DNA of 64,000 nt from an uncultured Pseudomonadales bacterium (GCA_943787595.1 CALSNA010000002.1:374467-438466), one strand, 5' to 3'. Positions 52,918 to 61,291 are shown, counted from the first letter of the stretch. Notes: generated from the letters alone by a model not told the origin. A program made the numbers and translations.

Positions 52918-53523
52918 TTAGTCTTCCCACATGTCATCTGTATTATCAGCTGCAGTGGGATGGCCAGAATCATCCTCAGGTAAAGTATCAAATTCATCTG
53001 CATCGGCGGGCTGACCTCCAGCGAAGGGATCCCCATCGCCAACAAACTGCACGCCCCGCAAGGTCGCGTTGATGCGTTTGCCATACTGATTGTCCATTGC
53101 CCATACTTCAATGCTGACATTGACGTAACAACCACCGTAGGGCCTACCGTCACTCTCAGTTAGTGGACGACAGTTGCGGTCAATTATCAGGGGAGCTCCT
53201 GCCGAGCGAGCAGTTACAAACTGGCATCCTTCAAACCCATCGTATTCGGCTTTAACATCTCCATCAAGCAGGCAAATCTTGTCCCCTTTTTTTAGCGATT
53301 TATATATTGCAGATGCTTTTGCGCCCCACTTATCCTTTGCCACCTTCTGAAGGATTTGCTTAAGTTTGTCCAGCTGATCACTGCCATTGTAAATCAACAG
53401 GGTGGCCCTGTAGGATGGTGTGCCCCGGCCATTGTACTGGCGCGGCTGGAACAGGCAGGGAAATGCCAGTCGCACGTTGTTGAGCTTTATAATGCTCTTG
53501 GTGGCCTCGGTGTTATCGGTCAT
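52918..53523 (-). CDS. DUF2815 protein, likely phage ssDNA-binding protein
   Basis: 201 residues. The DUF2815 pattern is visible: LNNVRLAFPCLFQPRQYNGRG, KGDKICLLDGD, YGGCYVNVSIEVW and LRGVQFVGDGDPF followed by a long acidic tail (DDSGHP...DDMWED), as in single-stranded DNA-binding proteins. Structural work on related phage proteins suggests an OB-fold-like ssDNA binder. In this block it lies beside the polymerase and DUF2800 genes, the usual order. Its ATG overlaps the DUF2800 stop. Confidence 0.82.
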   Translation of the reverse strand: MTDNTEATKSIIKLNNVRLAFPCLFQPRQYNGRGTPSYRATLLIYNGSDQLDKLKQILQKVAKDKWGAKASAIYKSLKKGDKICLLDGDVKAEYDGFEGCQFVTARSAGAPLIIDRNCRPLTESDGRPYGGCYVNVSIEVWAMDNQYGKRINATLRGVQFVGDGDPFAGGQPADADEFDTLPEDDSGHPTAADNTDDMWED

Positions 53524-54296
53524 AAAGTCTCTCTTTCAGGGTTTACTGGTTCGGGTAGTGGTTCAAATTCATCAACAGATGCCACACGGGTGATGGCCAG
53601 GCGTGGTTCGTCTATGGGCACCACGACAGTGGTACCTGGAGGTCGGAAAATTAATGCCTCAATCTTCGCCCAGGTTTTGGGTCGGTCTTTGAGCAATCTT
53701 TTAGCCTGGGTGGATGATATCAGCTTGCGGGTATAACTCTCATCCAGCTTGAGGCGACTGCGCTCAAGTGCAGTCCCGGCCTCATCTTGGTCCTGCCATA
53801 CCCGGTTCCCTGGGCGACCTTCTAGCTTTATGTTTTGATAACCGCCCCTCTACAGCCAGCGAAAAGGCAGCTTTGCGCAGCGCTTTAATCCAGGATTCAA
53901 TGGTGTCCAGATGGGTGTAGGCGTTTTCAAACTGATCCCGGGTAATGCTGCCGGGAGCGTTAGGTTCCAGCGATTCACCACCAGTCAAATCCTCAAACTC
54001 AGCTCCGACAATTTCTGCCACGTACGCGGTGAACTCGGGACAAATGGTGCGGGCAGGACAGTACTGGCACTGTTTCTCTCCAGGAATCCGTGGGTCATCG
54101 GGCTGCATGGCTTTGGCGGCACTATCCTGATAGAAGGGCTTCCGGGCCAGCAGCTCCTCAAGCGGAATGACGGTCTCCTTGATGCCACCACAGCGGGGCT
54201 GGTGGAATCAGGCAACTGATCCAGCATGGCCACGCTACCGGGACAACGAGTCCAGCGGCCTGCACCACTGCGACCTAATCTGGCGTGCTCACCCAT
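53520..54296 (-). pseudogene. DUF2800 phage nuclease, deleted and frameshifted
   Basis: Start at 54296 reads MGEHARLGRSGAGRWTRCPGS..LPDSTS, the family N-terminus (RW..CPGS). The frame then breaks; a second piece starts LARKPFYQDSAAKAMQPDDPR and continues GEKQCQYCPARTICPEFTAYV, the C-terminal Fe-S cysteine cluster. A further shift near 53836 leads into RPGNRVWQDQDEAGTALE and on to the stop that overlaps the next gene. The middle with the PD-(D/E)XK active site is absent, so the protein is dead. Family members are about 380 residues long. Confidence 0.8.
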
Positions 54297-55020
54297 GGTC
54301 CTGATCTCCTGATGGTGTTTGAGACAATTGTCCGTCGCGTACTTTTTGCAGCAACTCCAGCATTTCCGGATATTGCTCAGGTGATAAATTGGGTATGGCG
54401 TCAACCTTCAGTTGCTTGCACACCGCCTTAACCTGGCCGCCATGCCCGTCATGCCGGGTGATCTCCATAACCAGAGCCCGCAGTGTTTGAAGGGTGATCG
54501 TACTGTCTGTTGGATCTGCTGCAGTTTTGGTTTTGGTTTTGGGCTTGGCTTTGGTTTTAGATACGGGATTGGTGTCCGCCAGTGTCAATTTGACCTGTTC
54601 TGTCTCCGCAGCCTCCAGTAACACATTAAAGAAGCCGGTGTATTGATCTGGCTTGAGTTCTTTTAGTTTTGACACACCAAATTTTTTCAGCAGGGCTTTA
54701 CTGCGATTGTCGTTACCATCCTTTTTGGAGAGTTCCCTAGCTGCCACCCGGATATCTTCCATACTGACGGTGGTTGTATCCGGCACCGTGTTTACAGGTG
54801 AGTAATTGGGGGGTGTCGGGTTTGTAGATGCTGCCTTTTTGGGTACGATACCCTCAGCCTGCCCGACAATAGCCTGTCTGATATCGGCTTGTGATGAGGC
54901 ATGATCTAATGTCTTCAGTTGATTCAGGACATCAGTCATTACACCGGTCAGGGCATGGGTTGCATCGCTAAGGCGATCCAGATTTTTTCCGTTTTGCTCC
55001 AGTTTTTGTTCTAGCGACAT
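54289..55020 (-). CDS. phage protein with two internal repeats
   Basis: 243 residues. An N-terminal helix is followed by two copies of a 55-residue unit: MEDIRVAARELSKKDGNDNRSKALLKKFGVSKLKELKPDQY... and LQTLRALVMEITRHDGHGGQVKAVCKQLKVDAIPNLSPEQY.... Each has the pattern of the small helical repeat seen in phage proteins near DUF2815, sometimes annotated rRNA-biogenesis-like. A Lys/Thr/Pro linker separates them. Probably DNA-associated, but no function is known. It overlaps the DUF2800 start by a few bases. Confidence 0.6.
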   Translation of the reverse strand: MSLEQKLEQNGKNLDRLSDATHALTGVMTDVLNQLKTLDHASSQADIRQAIVGQAEGIVPKKAASTNPTPPNYSPVNTVPDTTTVSMEDIRVAARELSKKDGNDNRSKALLKKFGVSKLKELKPDQYTGFFNVLLEAAETEQVKLTLADTNPVSKTKAKPKTKTKTAADPTDSTITLQTLRALVMEITRHDGHGGQVKAVCKQLKVDAIPNLSPEQYPEMLELLQKVRDGQLSQTPSGDQDHG

Positions 55021-55043
55021 GGTGGTGACTCCAGGTTGTGGGG

Positions 55044-55355
55044 TTAATACTGACCAAAACTGCGGCGATCGACGGGGATATCTTTGCCATACAAATCCCA
55101 GTCCTGATGAGTTTCTTTGCCGAGTTTAAAAGGTGAGTGTACGGATGGATTTGCGACGATTTGCTCAACGTATTCACCCCGATGGCGCAATGCGCGATCC
55201 TGACGCGCTTTCAGGCGATAACTGTCCACATACATCAGCCCCTTGCATCCCGGCACATGGCATCCGGGCCTGAATCGATAGTGCTTCAAGGGCTGGCTTA
55301 AATTACGCCGGTCCTGCTGACAGAGACGCTGATTACATCTGGCCGGTATCTTCAT
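55044..55355 (-). CDS. hypothetical cysteine-rich phage protein
   Basis: 103 residues. It has cysteines in CNQRLCQQ and PGCHVPGCKGLMYVDSYRLKARQ, possibly a zinc site. Its start overlaps the HNH stop by four bases, which supports it as a real gene. No named family found. The C-terminal half is basic and aromatic. Confidence 0.5.
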   Translation of the reverse strand: MKIPARCNQRLCQQDRRNLSQPLKHYRFRPGCHVPGCKGLMYVDSYRLKARQDRALRHRGEYVEQIVANPSVHSPFKLGKETHQDWDLYGKDIPVDRRSFGQY

Positions 55356-55735
55356 ATCGCCAGCCTCAACTGATGCGGTTTAAGTTTGCCGAACATATCC
55401 CTTGTCTCCTCTGGATGTCCGGGCCATTCAAGGTTACCCTTGCGGGCATTGGTAGCCGCGGGGATAATCTGCAAATGCCAGGACACATGGAGTCCACAAA
55501 CATAAGGACTGGATAAGGGTACGATGTGGTCGACCTGAACGTCCTTGCCAAACTGGCGCTGGCGTTTACATTCAGCGTAGATAGCACGAATTTGTTGTCG
55601 CTGGGCTTGGGTAAGCCCATGGGATGGTGCGGTGTAATACCGGTAGCGCTTCGCTCGTTGCGGCTTGACGGTCCTTACAATGCCTGACCAGAAATGAGAT
55701 AAGCGGATCTGACACATTCCCGCTGCTGCAGACAT
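55352..55735 (-). CDS. HNH endonuclease
   Basis: 127 residues with VQVDHIVPLSS (DH pair), CGLHVSWHLQIIPAATNARKGN (H and N) giving the HNH active site. A basic N-terminal third precedes it. Phage HNH proteins nick DNA or act as homing nucleases. It overlaps the 103-residue gene and the short basic ORF (TAATG), so all belong to one leftward transcript. Confidence 0.85.
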   Translation of the reverse strand: MSAAAGMCQIRLSHFWSGIVRTVKPQRAKRYRYYTAPSHGLTQAQRQQIRAIYAECKRQRQFGKDVQVDHIVPLSSPYVCGLHVSWHLQIIPAATNARKGNLEWPGHPEETRDMFGKLKPHQLRLAI

Positions 55736-55902
55736 TAGACCACCCGTTGTATATCCAGCGGGAAAGACGCACCGGGTCGTTGTTTAAGGACGGTCAGTTT
55801 GCGCTGGTAATCGGTGTGCCTATCTTTATTACGTTTTCGGCCAGTTGCGAAAAAAGGGCGGCTTGCATTGTTTGTTTTAGTTTTGTTTCTAAAGATATCC
55901 AT
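55735..55902 (-). CDS. short basic ORF upstream of HNH gene
   Basis: A 55-codon ORF of the minus strand, starting MDIFRNKTKTNNASRPFFATGRKRNK, ends with a TAA overlapping the HNH ATG (TAATG). It is very basic, with no known family, and the Shine-Dalgarno is weak. The overlap is the main support. Confidence 0.4.
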   Translation of the reverse strand: MDIFRNKTKTNNASRPFFATGRKRNKDRHTDYQRKLTVLKQRPGASFPLDIQRVV

Positions 55903-56206
55903 TCAAAATAAAACCTATTCCTGAACCATTATCACCGCAATATAACGTATAATGTTTAGCTAAAAAAACACAAAAGTTTATTTAGTTAGAATTAGCGTGC
56001 GATATTATGTGTTAAAAAAAGAATTTGTTAATTTTATACAGATAAATCCGGATTGGTATGAGTAAATAGAATGGGTAAGGGATAAGTAGCCTGAATAAAA
56101 ATAATATAGATTACGAATTGAGTGCTTAAAGTAAGCCTGGGATTAAATTGATAAAATAAAACAATAATGTATTTTTACAATATGTACACGTTAGTAAATC
56201 TTCGCA
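55903..56206. other. AT-rich gap between the leftward block and the cI gene
   Basis: About 304 bases with poor coding potential in all frames. It separates the last leftward gene from the repressor gene, and probably carries the leftward promoter and leader. Confidence 0.4.
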
Positions 56207-56845
56207 CTATGTAAGTGATGAAGCATAAAAAAACACCTTCCCAACAATTTCAATTTTTTTAGCTTCCCGTCCAGTATGTTCTTCTTCTGGATAAGATACG
56301 TTATTGTAACTTCGCAATTTAAGTCCAGATCCTGGAATCTTCGAAATTATTTTGATGCGCATTAAACCCTCATGGTTTATCAAATAGATACCACCGTCGG
56401 TAACGGTATTCATTGCTGTATCCACGCCCAAAATTGAGCCCCCAGGAAAAACCGGTTCCATGCTATCTCCTTCCATAATTACATACGCGGCATTTCTAGG
56501 TTCAACTTCAAGATCATATAGCAGGTTTTGGGTAAAACTAAAACGAAAAGTACGTCCACGCGTCCCTCCTAATATCGTCTCTGTAGCAGCATTATTCATA
56601 AGACTTCGAGCTATCGGAATTGCGGGAGGGTATGTCTGGTTAAGTGACTGTTCCCCATACATCAACCAGCTTGCATCACATTGTAAGAATTCACACAGCT
56701 TCGTGAGGTTAACGCCACTTGGTTTAGCCGTCCCATTGACCCATTGACTCACGGAACTCCTAGAAGCACCAGTAGCCCTCGTAATAGTGATAGATTTTAA
56801 CCCTCTTGATTGCATCTGCTGACGCAGACGGTCTGAAAAATCCAT
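56207..56845 (-). CDS. CI-like phage repressor (S24 peptidase)
   Basis: 212 residues. N-terminal helix-turn-helix (ITRATGASRSSVSQWVNGTAKPS) and a C-terminal LexA/UmuD-like autoproteolytic domain with the Ser in VIMEGDSMEPVF (S128) and the Lys in GLMRIKII (K165). It would bind the operators between it and the relic cro and cleave itself when activated by RecA. The frame is intact, unlike the replication genes. Confidence 0.9.
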   Translation of the reverse strand: MDFSDRLRQQMQSRGLKSITITRATGASRSSVSQWVNGTAKPSGVNLTKLCEFLQCDASWLMYGEQSLNQTYPPAIPIARSLMNNAATETILGGTRGRTFRFSFTQNLLYDLEVEPRNAAYVIMEGDSMEPVFPGGSILGVDTAMNTVTDGGIYLINHEGLMRIKIISKIPGSGLKLRSYNNVSYPEEEHTGREAKKIEIVGKVFFYASSLT

Positions 56846-56867
56846 GACAGCCCTCCTTAATATTGGA

Positions 56868-56895
56868 TTTTGTTAAATTTAATAGATGAACAAAA
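56868..56895. promoter_or_regulatory. candidate operator between cI and cro
   Basis: TTTTGTT at 56868-56874 and AACAAAA at 56889-56895 form a 7-bp inverted repeat across 14 bases in the AT-rich cI/cro control region, with promoter-like sequences on both sides. Typical for repressor binding, inferred only. Confidence 0.4.
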
Positions 56896-56955
56896 ACCCT
56901 TGTGCTACGCTCGGGTAAGTTCACCTAATAAAACAATTTTTAATGAAATATAAAG

Positions 56956-57162
56956 ATGTGTAAATCTGAGGTCATAAAATGTTATAAAACAGCCACTAGA
57001 GTCGCAGAAGTTCTAGAATTGAATCGATATTCTATATCTAACCGGTGAGATTTTATTCCATAAAAACAATAACTTAGATTAAATTTGATAACTTCTTGAA
57101 GATTAAAACATCAAGTCAATTTATATAGCAATCCGTTGAACAGTCATGTGTCAAATCAATAA
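56956..57162 (+). pseudogene. cro relic with four in-frame stops
   Basis: From ATG 56956 the frame reads MCKSEVIKCYKTATRVAEVLELNRYSISNR, similar to the Cro helix-turn-helix, then stop TGA at 57046, DFIP, TAA at 57061, KQ, TAA at 57070, LRLNLITS, TGA at 57097, RLKHQVNLY. Aligning with Cro proteins of other phages places the stops at Gly, an acidic or proline position, an acidic or Ala position, and Gly. Spacing and the rest of the frame are preserved, so this is a point-mutated cro rather than chance. Confidence 0.7.
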
Positions 57163-57256
57163 TAACTCAATCAGAGGGTACTTAGTATAATTAACTCCAC
57201 TCAGGAAGGAGCCAAACTTAAGCCGGGTAAAATTAAACATTGTCTAGGATTGCTAA

Positions 57257-57805
57257 ACAAGTGTTGCTTCTTACATAGTAGAGGACATCAGACGAACAGG
57301 GCTATGCGACTTCGTACATAGCGAAGGCATAAAATTCGCTGATAGTGGTGTCGTTTTTCACGCCGCGACCCAAAACCGTCAAAAAATATTTCGATGGTTA
57401 GGTCAACTAGATGGTGGTTATAACCGATCGCCTGCCCGCCTATTTTTTGTGGAACAGGCCATTGTCGGGGCCATGCCTAGGGAACTCCGTGTCGCGTACC
57501 TAAACGAAGTCTATGGAGGTGCTGCCGTATGCTTCTCCCTCGAGATGATTAATATAGATACCCCAACAGATCAGGCTCAGGCTACTACCAACATGATTCG
57601 GGAAGGTGCTGAAGCCCAGATAGCCTTATTGGCACTGGGTGAAAACCCAACCCCAGCGCAAGTCCAGAAGGCCCGTACTGAATTAAAAGAATCTATCGCG
57701 ACCAGTGAGGGGGCTCTGGTAGTGCTTAATAAGATGTACCCCGAACCCTTTACTCACCCAAAACCCACAGCGATTACTGATCAAGATCCAGTAACCAAGC
57801 ACTAA
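57257..57805 (+). CDS. hypothetical early phage protein, start uncertain
   Basis: The frame is open from 57257 to TAA at 57803. Only GTG 57449 (MEQAIVGAMPREL) is a possible start inside it, yet the upstream 64 codons read coherently (YIVEDIRRTGLCDFVHSEG; TQNRQKIFRWLGQLDG), so the original start may have been lost further upstream. A good Shine-Dalgarno (AGGAAGGAG at 57203-57211) is out of frame with it. The protein has no known family. It lies between cro and a membrane protein in the rightward operon. Confidence 0.5.
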   Translation, partial: TSVASYIVEDIRRTGLCDFVHSEGIKFADSGVVFHAATQNRQKIFRWLGQLDGGYNRSPARLFFVEQAIVGAMPRELRVAYLNEVYGGAAVCFSLEMINIDTPTDQAQATTNMIREGAEAQIALLALGENPTPAQVQKARTELKESIATSEGALVVLNKMYPEPFTHPKPTAITDQDPVTKH

Positions 57806-57994
57806 CACTGTAAAAGAGAGCGACTGGTTCGATGCGCCAACATCAAACCAGCTACCGAAACACAGGCACATATCCTGTGAATCAACCGAAGGCTCCCATC
57901 GCCGCACGGCAGGGCTAGTACATCACATGATTCTGCGGGTCGTCTGTGTGCAAACCAAATGGTGCACGCCATTTACCGACCAACAGAGGTCCCT
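57806..57994. other. gap before the small membrane protein
   Basis: No other gene is seen here. A Shine-Dalgarno-like AGAGG lies about six bases before ATG 57995, the probable original start of the following gene. Confidence 0.35.
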
Positions 57995-58402
57995 ATGGGC
58001 CAGATGACGATAGAGGCACAGGTAGCAAGCCTGGACGGCTGACTTGACCAGCTGACCAGAATGTATGGCAAATCCAGGAAGCGTATGGGTAACCCGTTCG
58101 TGGCCATAAGGGCCATAGGAACCCTCCTCGGAGTTTTAGGTGCTTTAGTGCTTTGGGGAATAAGCCTCGAAAACAGCATCACGGCAAACAGCACCTACAT
58201 TGAAACCCTGGGCAAGGAACAACCCCTTAAACGCATTACTGAAAACAGCGTCCATATTCAAAACCTGACGGCTCAACAGTCCCTCGACAGAGCCTCAGAC
58301 AAAGAAGCCCGAGCCGATATCAAGGCACGGCTTGAGCGAATCAGTACACAGCTGGATGAACTATTAAGGGAGCGGACCCGATATAACGGGAGCCCACATT
58401 AA
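57995..58402 (+). pseudogene. small coiled-coil membrane protein, stop near N-terminus
   Basis: The ATG at 57995 reads MGQMTIEAQVASLDG, then TGA at 58040-58042, then LDQLTRMYGKSRKRMGNP in the same frame up to TAA at 58400. A restart at ATG 58061 gives 113 residues with one membrane helix (LLGVLGALVLWGISL) and a coiled-coil tail (ADIKARLERISTQLDELL). The stop could be bypassed by this restart, so the protein may still be made without its first 22 residues. It resembles the tail-anchored protein at 50992 in layout; family unknown. Confidence 0.6.
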
Positions 58403-58435
58403 TCGCGATGCCCAACAGGGCTAATTGGGGGTGTA

Positions 58436-59044
58436 ATGCAGCAGAACCACGTTTGGGGCGCACATGCCGATGACTGGATCCATTTTGACCTGATGCTGGG
58501 TCTGGGGCCGGATCTGTTGCCAGTGGTATCCAATCCGGAGCGACCCATCGCACCTAAAAGCGTTCTGTCAAAAAACAACCTCGGCAAGGTGCCCAGCCTG
58601 CTCAGGCAGGACGGTCATATCTTCGGCATCAGGGACTGGCAGGATAAACAGACCCGGGACAAACAAATCACCCTCTGGTCAAAACAGTGCGACTACGGCA
58701 TCTGCATCCAGACCCGCCGGGTACGGGCCATTGATGTGGACGTAACCGATCCGGATCTGGCCACCAACATTGCCGTAACCCTGCTGGATCGTATCCCTGA
58801 CCTGGCCATCCGCAACCGGGCAGACAGCAGCAAGTTCCTGGCTGCCCTGATCGTCGAAAGTGCCACACCAATGGCCAAAAAGGTCATCCCCACTGAACAC
58901 GGCATGATTGAAGTGCTGGGGGATGGGCGGCAGTTTGTGGCCGTAGGCACACACCCCAGCGGGGAGAAATACGCCTGGGAGGGTGGCCTGCCGCTATCCC
59001 TGCCCACCCTGACCGAATCAGAATTTGACACCCTCCTGCAGTAA
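58436..59044 (+). CDS. bifunctional primase-polymerase domain, split from helicase
   Basis: 202 residues of a primase-polymerase (PF09250-like) domain. RAIDVDVTDPDL with the acidic pair, IRNRADSSKFLAAL and a Gly/Thr-rich FVAVGTHPSGEKYAW segment are visible. The stop TAA at 59042-59044 is directly followed, in frame and nine codons later, by the helicase start at 59072; the intervening residues LTDQYGTGAMQVLGD match the joining region of single-chain phage primase-helicases. One chain has therefore become two. Both halves may still be translated. Confidence 0.75.
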   Translation: MQQNHVWGAHADDWIHFDLMLGLGPDLLPVVSNPERPIAPKSVLSKNNLGKVPSLLRQDGHIFGIRDWQDKQTRDKQITLWSKQCDYGICIQTRRVRAIDVDVTDPDLATNIAVTLLDRIPDLAIRNRADSSKFLAALIVESATPMAKKVIPTEHGMIEVLGDGRQFVAVGTHPSGEKYAWEGGLPLSLPTLTESEFDTLLQ

Positions 59045-59071
59045 CTAACCGATCAATACGGCACCGGAGCC

Positions 59072-60835
59072 ATGCAGGTGCTGGGCGACACCAACCGCAC
59101 CGGCAAACTCGGTCAGGCCATTTCCACAGACCGGGTGGTTCAGACCTTACAGACCCGGGGACTGGTCAAGAAGATTGAGTCCGATGGCCGGGCGCACATT
59201 GTCTGCCCCTTTGAATCAGAACACACGACTGACAGTGGCCTCCCCGATACCACCTATTTTCCTGCCCATACCCACGGCTACGCCCAGGGGCACTTCCACT
59301 GTCTGCACGCCCACTGCAGTAACCGGACGGATCAGGAGTTCGAACAGGCCCTGGGACTGCTTGCAGATGAGTTCGAAAATCTGGATGCCCTCGACAGCCA
59401 AACCGCAGCCGATCTGAAACAGATACCCCTGCCCAAGGCCCTCACCCGGGCAAATACTAAACGCCACAGCCCAACCGAGTTTGGCAACGCCATGCGCCTG
59501 CTGGATCGCTACGGAGAGGATCTGATGTACGTGCCGGAACTGGAAAGCTGGTTCCGCTGGACTAGTACCTTTTGGTATCAAACCCCCTGTACTACAGTCC
59601 TGTACCTGGCCAAACAGACCGTCCTTTCCCTACACAATGAAGCCCGAGCCATTCAGGATGAAGGTGCCCGGGACGCCCTGATCAAGTTTGCTGCCCAGAG
59701 CCAAAAACTCTCGATGGTGCGTAACATGCTCTCCCTGGCCGCAAGTGAACCTAAAGTCAATGTGGCCGCCCGAAGCCTGGATAAACAAAAAGACCTGCTG
59801 GGGGTGGCCAACGGTGTCATTGACCTGCGTACCGGAAAACTCATGCCTGCCCAGCGTCAGGACCGAATCACCCTGACCAGCACAATTGCCCACGATGCCC
59901 GCGCAAAAGCCCCGCTGTTTGAACAGACCGTCAGCGACGTGTTCTACAACGACAAGGACATGGTCTGCTTCTTTCAGAGGGTAATTGGCTACACCTTCAC
60001 GGGCTGTCCCGATGAGGACATCCTGGTCATTCTGCACGGTGATGGCTCCAACGGCAAGTCCACCGTGCTCGGAGCCATACGCAAGGTCATGGACCAGCAT
60101 GCCCGGGTAGCCCAGGCCGAAACGTTCATGACTGACAAAGTGGTCAGCTCCGCTGGCTCTGCCCGCGAAGATATCCTGCGCCTGCGCGGTGCCCGACTGG
60201 TATACACCACCGAGCCCGATGAAAACTGCGTGCTGCATGAGGGGCTGATCAAGTCGATGACCGGCGGTGAACCGATCCCGGCCCGGGGCGTCTATGGACG
60301 TGCCACCATTGAAGTACCGGTCACCTGGACTGTGTTCATGGCCACCAACCACAAGCCCATCATCAAGGGCAATGACCACGGCATCTGGCGAAGGTTGATG
60401 CTGATCCCCTTCACCCGCAACCTTGATGCCGATCCGAATATCACCAAGGATATCCATCGTAAGCACGGCCTGGCCAAGGAAGCTGCAGGCATCCTGAACT
60501 GGTGCGTTCAGGGAGCACTGGACTACCAGAAACAGGGACTGAATCCCCCACCGAAGGTACAACAGGCTCGTCAGGAATACCGGCAGAGCATGGACCTGCT
60601 CCACGAATGGCTGAATGAATGCTGTGAGATCGGACCTGCGTACACGGTCAGTAATGCTGATCTGTGGCGCAGCTGGCAGAACTGGGCCATGAACCGGGGC
60701 GAGATCAATCACATCAAAAGTCAAACCGCATTGAGCCGACGACTGGGTAGCCGGTTCACCAGCATCAAGGATACCGAAGGTGTTCGTGGACGGGGCTTTA
60801 AAGGGCTTCGGTTAGGCAAGGTGGAGGGCATATAA
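59072..60835 (+). CDS. phage SF3 helicase (D5/P4-type primase C-terminal)
   Basis: 587 residues. A CPF..H...HCLHAHC zinc motif is at 45-82. The D5_N region runs to about 300. The Walker A HGDGSNGKST at 322-331 is followed by the D5 Walker B-like RLVYTTEPDE, an arginine finger region and a C-terminal winged-helix domain. The ATG at 59072 has GGAG in front. It would unwind DNA at the origin during phage replication. This block is GC-rich relative to the flanking host DNA. The following repeat cluster begins 35 bases later. Confidence 0.88.
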   Translation: MQVLGDTNRTGKLGQAISTDRVVQTLQTRGLVKKIESDGRAHIVCPFESEHTTDSGLPDTTYFPAHTHGYAQGHFHCLHAHCSNRTDQEFEQALGLLADEFENLDALDSQTAADLKQIPLPKALTRANTKRHSPTEFGNAMRLLDRYGEDLMYVPELESWFRWTSTFWYQTPCTTVLYLAKQTVLSLHNEARAIQDEGARDALIKFAAQSQKLSMVRNMLSLAASEPKVNVAARSLDKQKDLLGVANGVIDLRTGKLMPAQRQDRITLTSTIAHDARAKAPLFEQTVSDVFYNDKDMVCFFQRVIGYTFTGCPDEDILVILHGDGSNGKSTVLGAIRKVMDQHARVAQAETFMTDKVVSSAGSAREDILRLRGARLVYTTEPDENCVLHEGLIKSMTGGEPIPARGVYGRATIEVPVTWTVFMATNHKPIIKGNDHGIWRRLMLIPFTRNLDADPNITKDIHRKHGLAKEAAGILNWCVQGALDYQKQGLNPPPKVQQARQEYRQSMDLLHEWLNECCEIGPAYTVSNADLWRSWQNWAMNRGEINHIKSQTALSRRLGSRFTSIKDTEGVRGRGFKGLRLGKVEGI

Positions 60836-60870
60836 AATGCATATCAGGTACCAGACCATACCTCCGGTTT

Positions 60871-61166
60871 GCGACGATAGCGACGATAGCGACGATAGCG
60901 ACGATAGCGACGATAGCGACGACAAAATCATAACTTTTTTGATAGAAGGTGTTACCTGCAAAAATTCTGCAAGTTCATGCTTGCGACGATGGCGACGCAA
61001 TATCAGGAAACTATATTGCAAAATATTGCAGGCTGATCAAATTTTGACCATAAATTCCGGTCAATCTGCGACGTTTGCGACGTTTGCGACGCTTTTTCAT
61101 AAACCCCCCATGTGCGCGCGCGCATACAGGTTTCTATATTATCGTCTTTAACGTCGCAAACGTCGC
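60871..61166. repeat. GCGACG iteron-like repeats (direct and inverted)
   Basis: Five perfect GCGACGATA copies in tandem (60871-60915) and a sixth variant GCGACGACA (60916-60924). A second block has GCGACGATG and GCGACGCAA (60983-61000), a third has GCGACGTTT twice and GCGACGCTT (61068-61094). On the opposite strand two copies lie at 61149-61166. AT-rich DNA flanks and separates them. Spacing of nine bases gives about one helical turn. It is a likely replication origin for the adjacent primase-helicase, or a regulatory array. A short plus-strand ORF over it (60837-61151) is low complexity. Confidence 0.65.
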
Positions 61167-61291
61167 AAAGTAATAAACCTGTAATATTTTGCATTTTAAA
61201 AAAAATAAAATTAATTCTGTTAACTACAATATTTTGCAAGTGGCAACGGACAACATAAATTCACCGTGGCAAATCAAACTGGAGGAGTAGG

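Noticed and set aside
49396-58042. UGA recoded as Trp or other amino acid, explaining in-frame TGA in pilC, helicase, cro and 57995
   Set aside because: coaE, relA, edd-neighbour genes and others end normally with TGA overlapping the next start. The positions would need Trp, Gly and Arg, and TAA stops occur too. Ordinary nonsense decay fits better.
59630-60724. Long minus-strand open frame (364 codons)
   Set aside because: It is the antisense shadow of the SF3 helicase gene in a GC-rich block, with no family resemblance and a composition that mirrors the sense codons.
60871-60924. CRISPR array
   Set aside because: The unit is nine bases with no spacers and no cas genes nearby.
61104-61128. 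Alternating purine/pyrimidine GCGCGC run as regulatory Z-DNA
   Set aside because: Short and without other support.
60837-61151. Protein-coding gene over the iteron cluster
   Set aside because: The predicted product is a run of DDS repeats then unrelated sequence. It is a by-product of tandem repeats, although the start overlaps the helicase stop.
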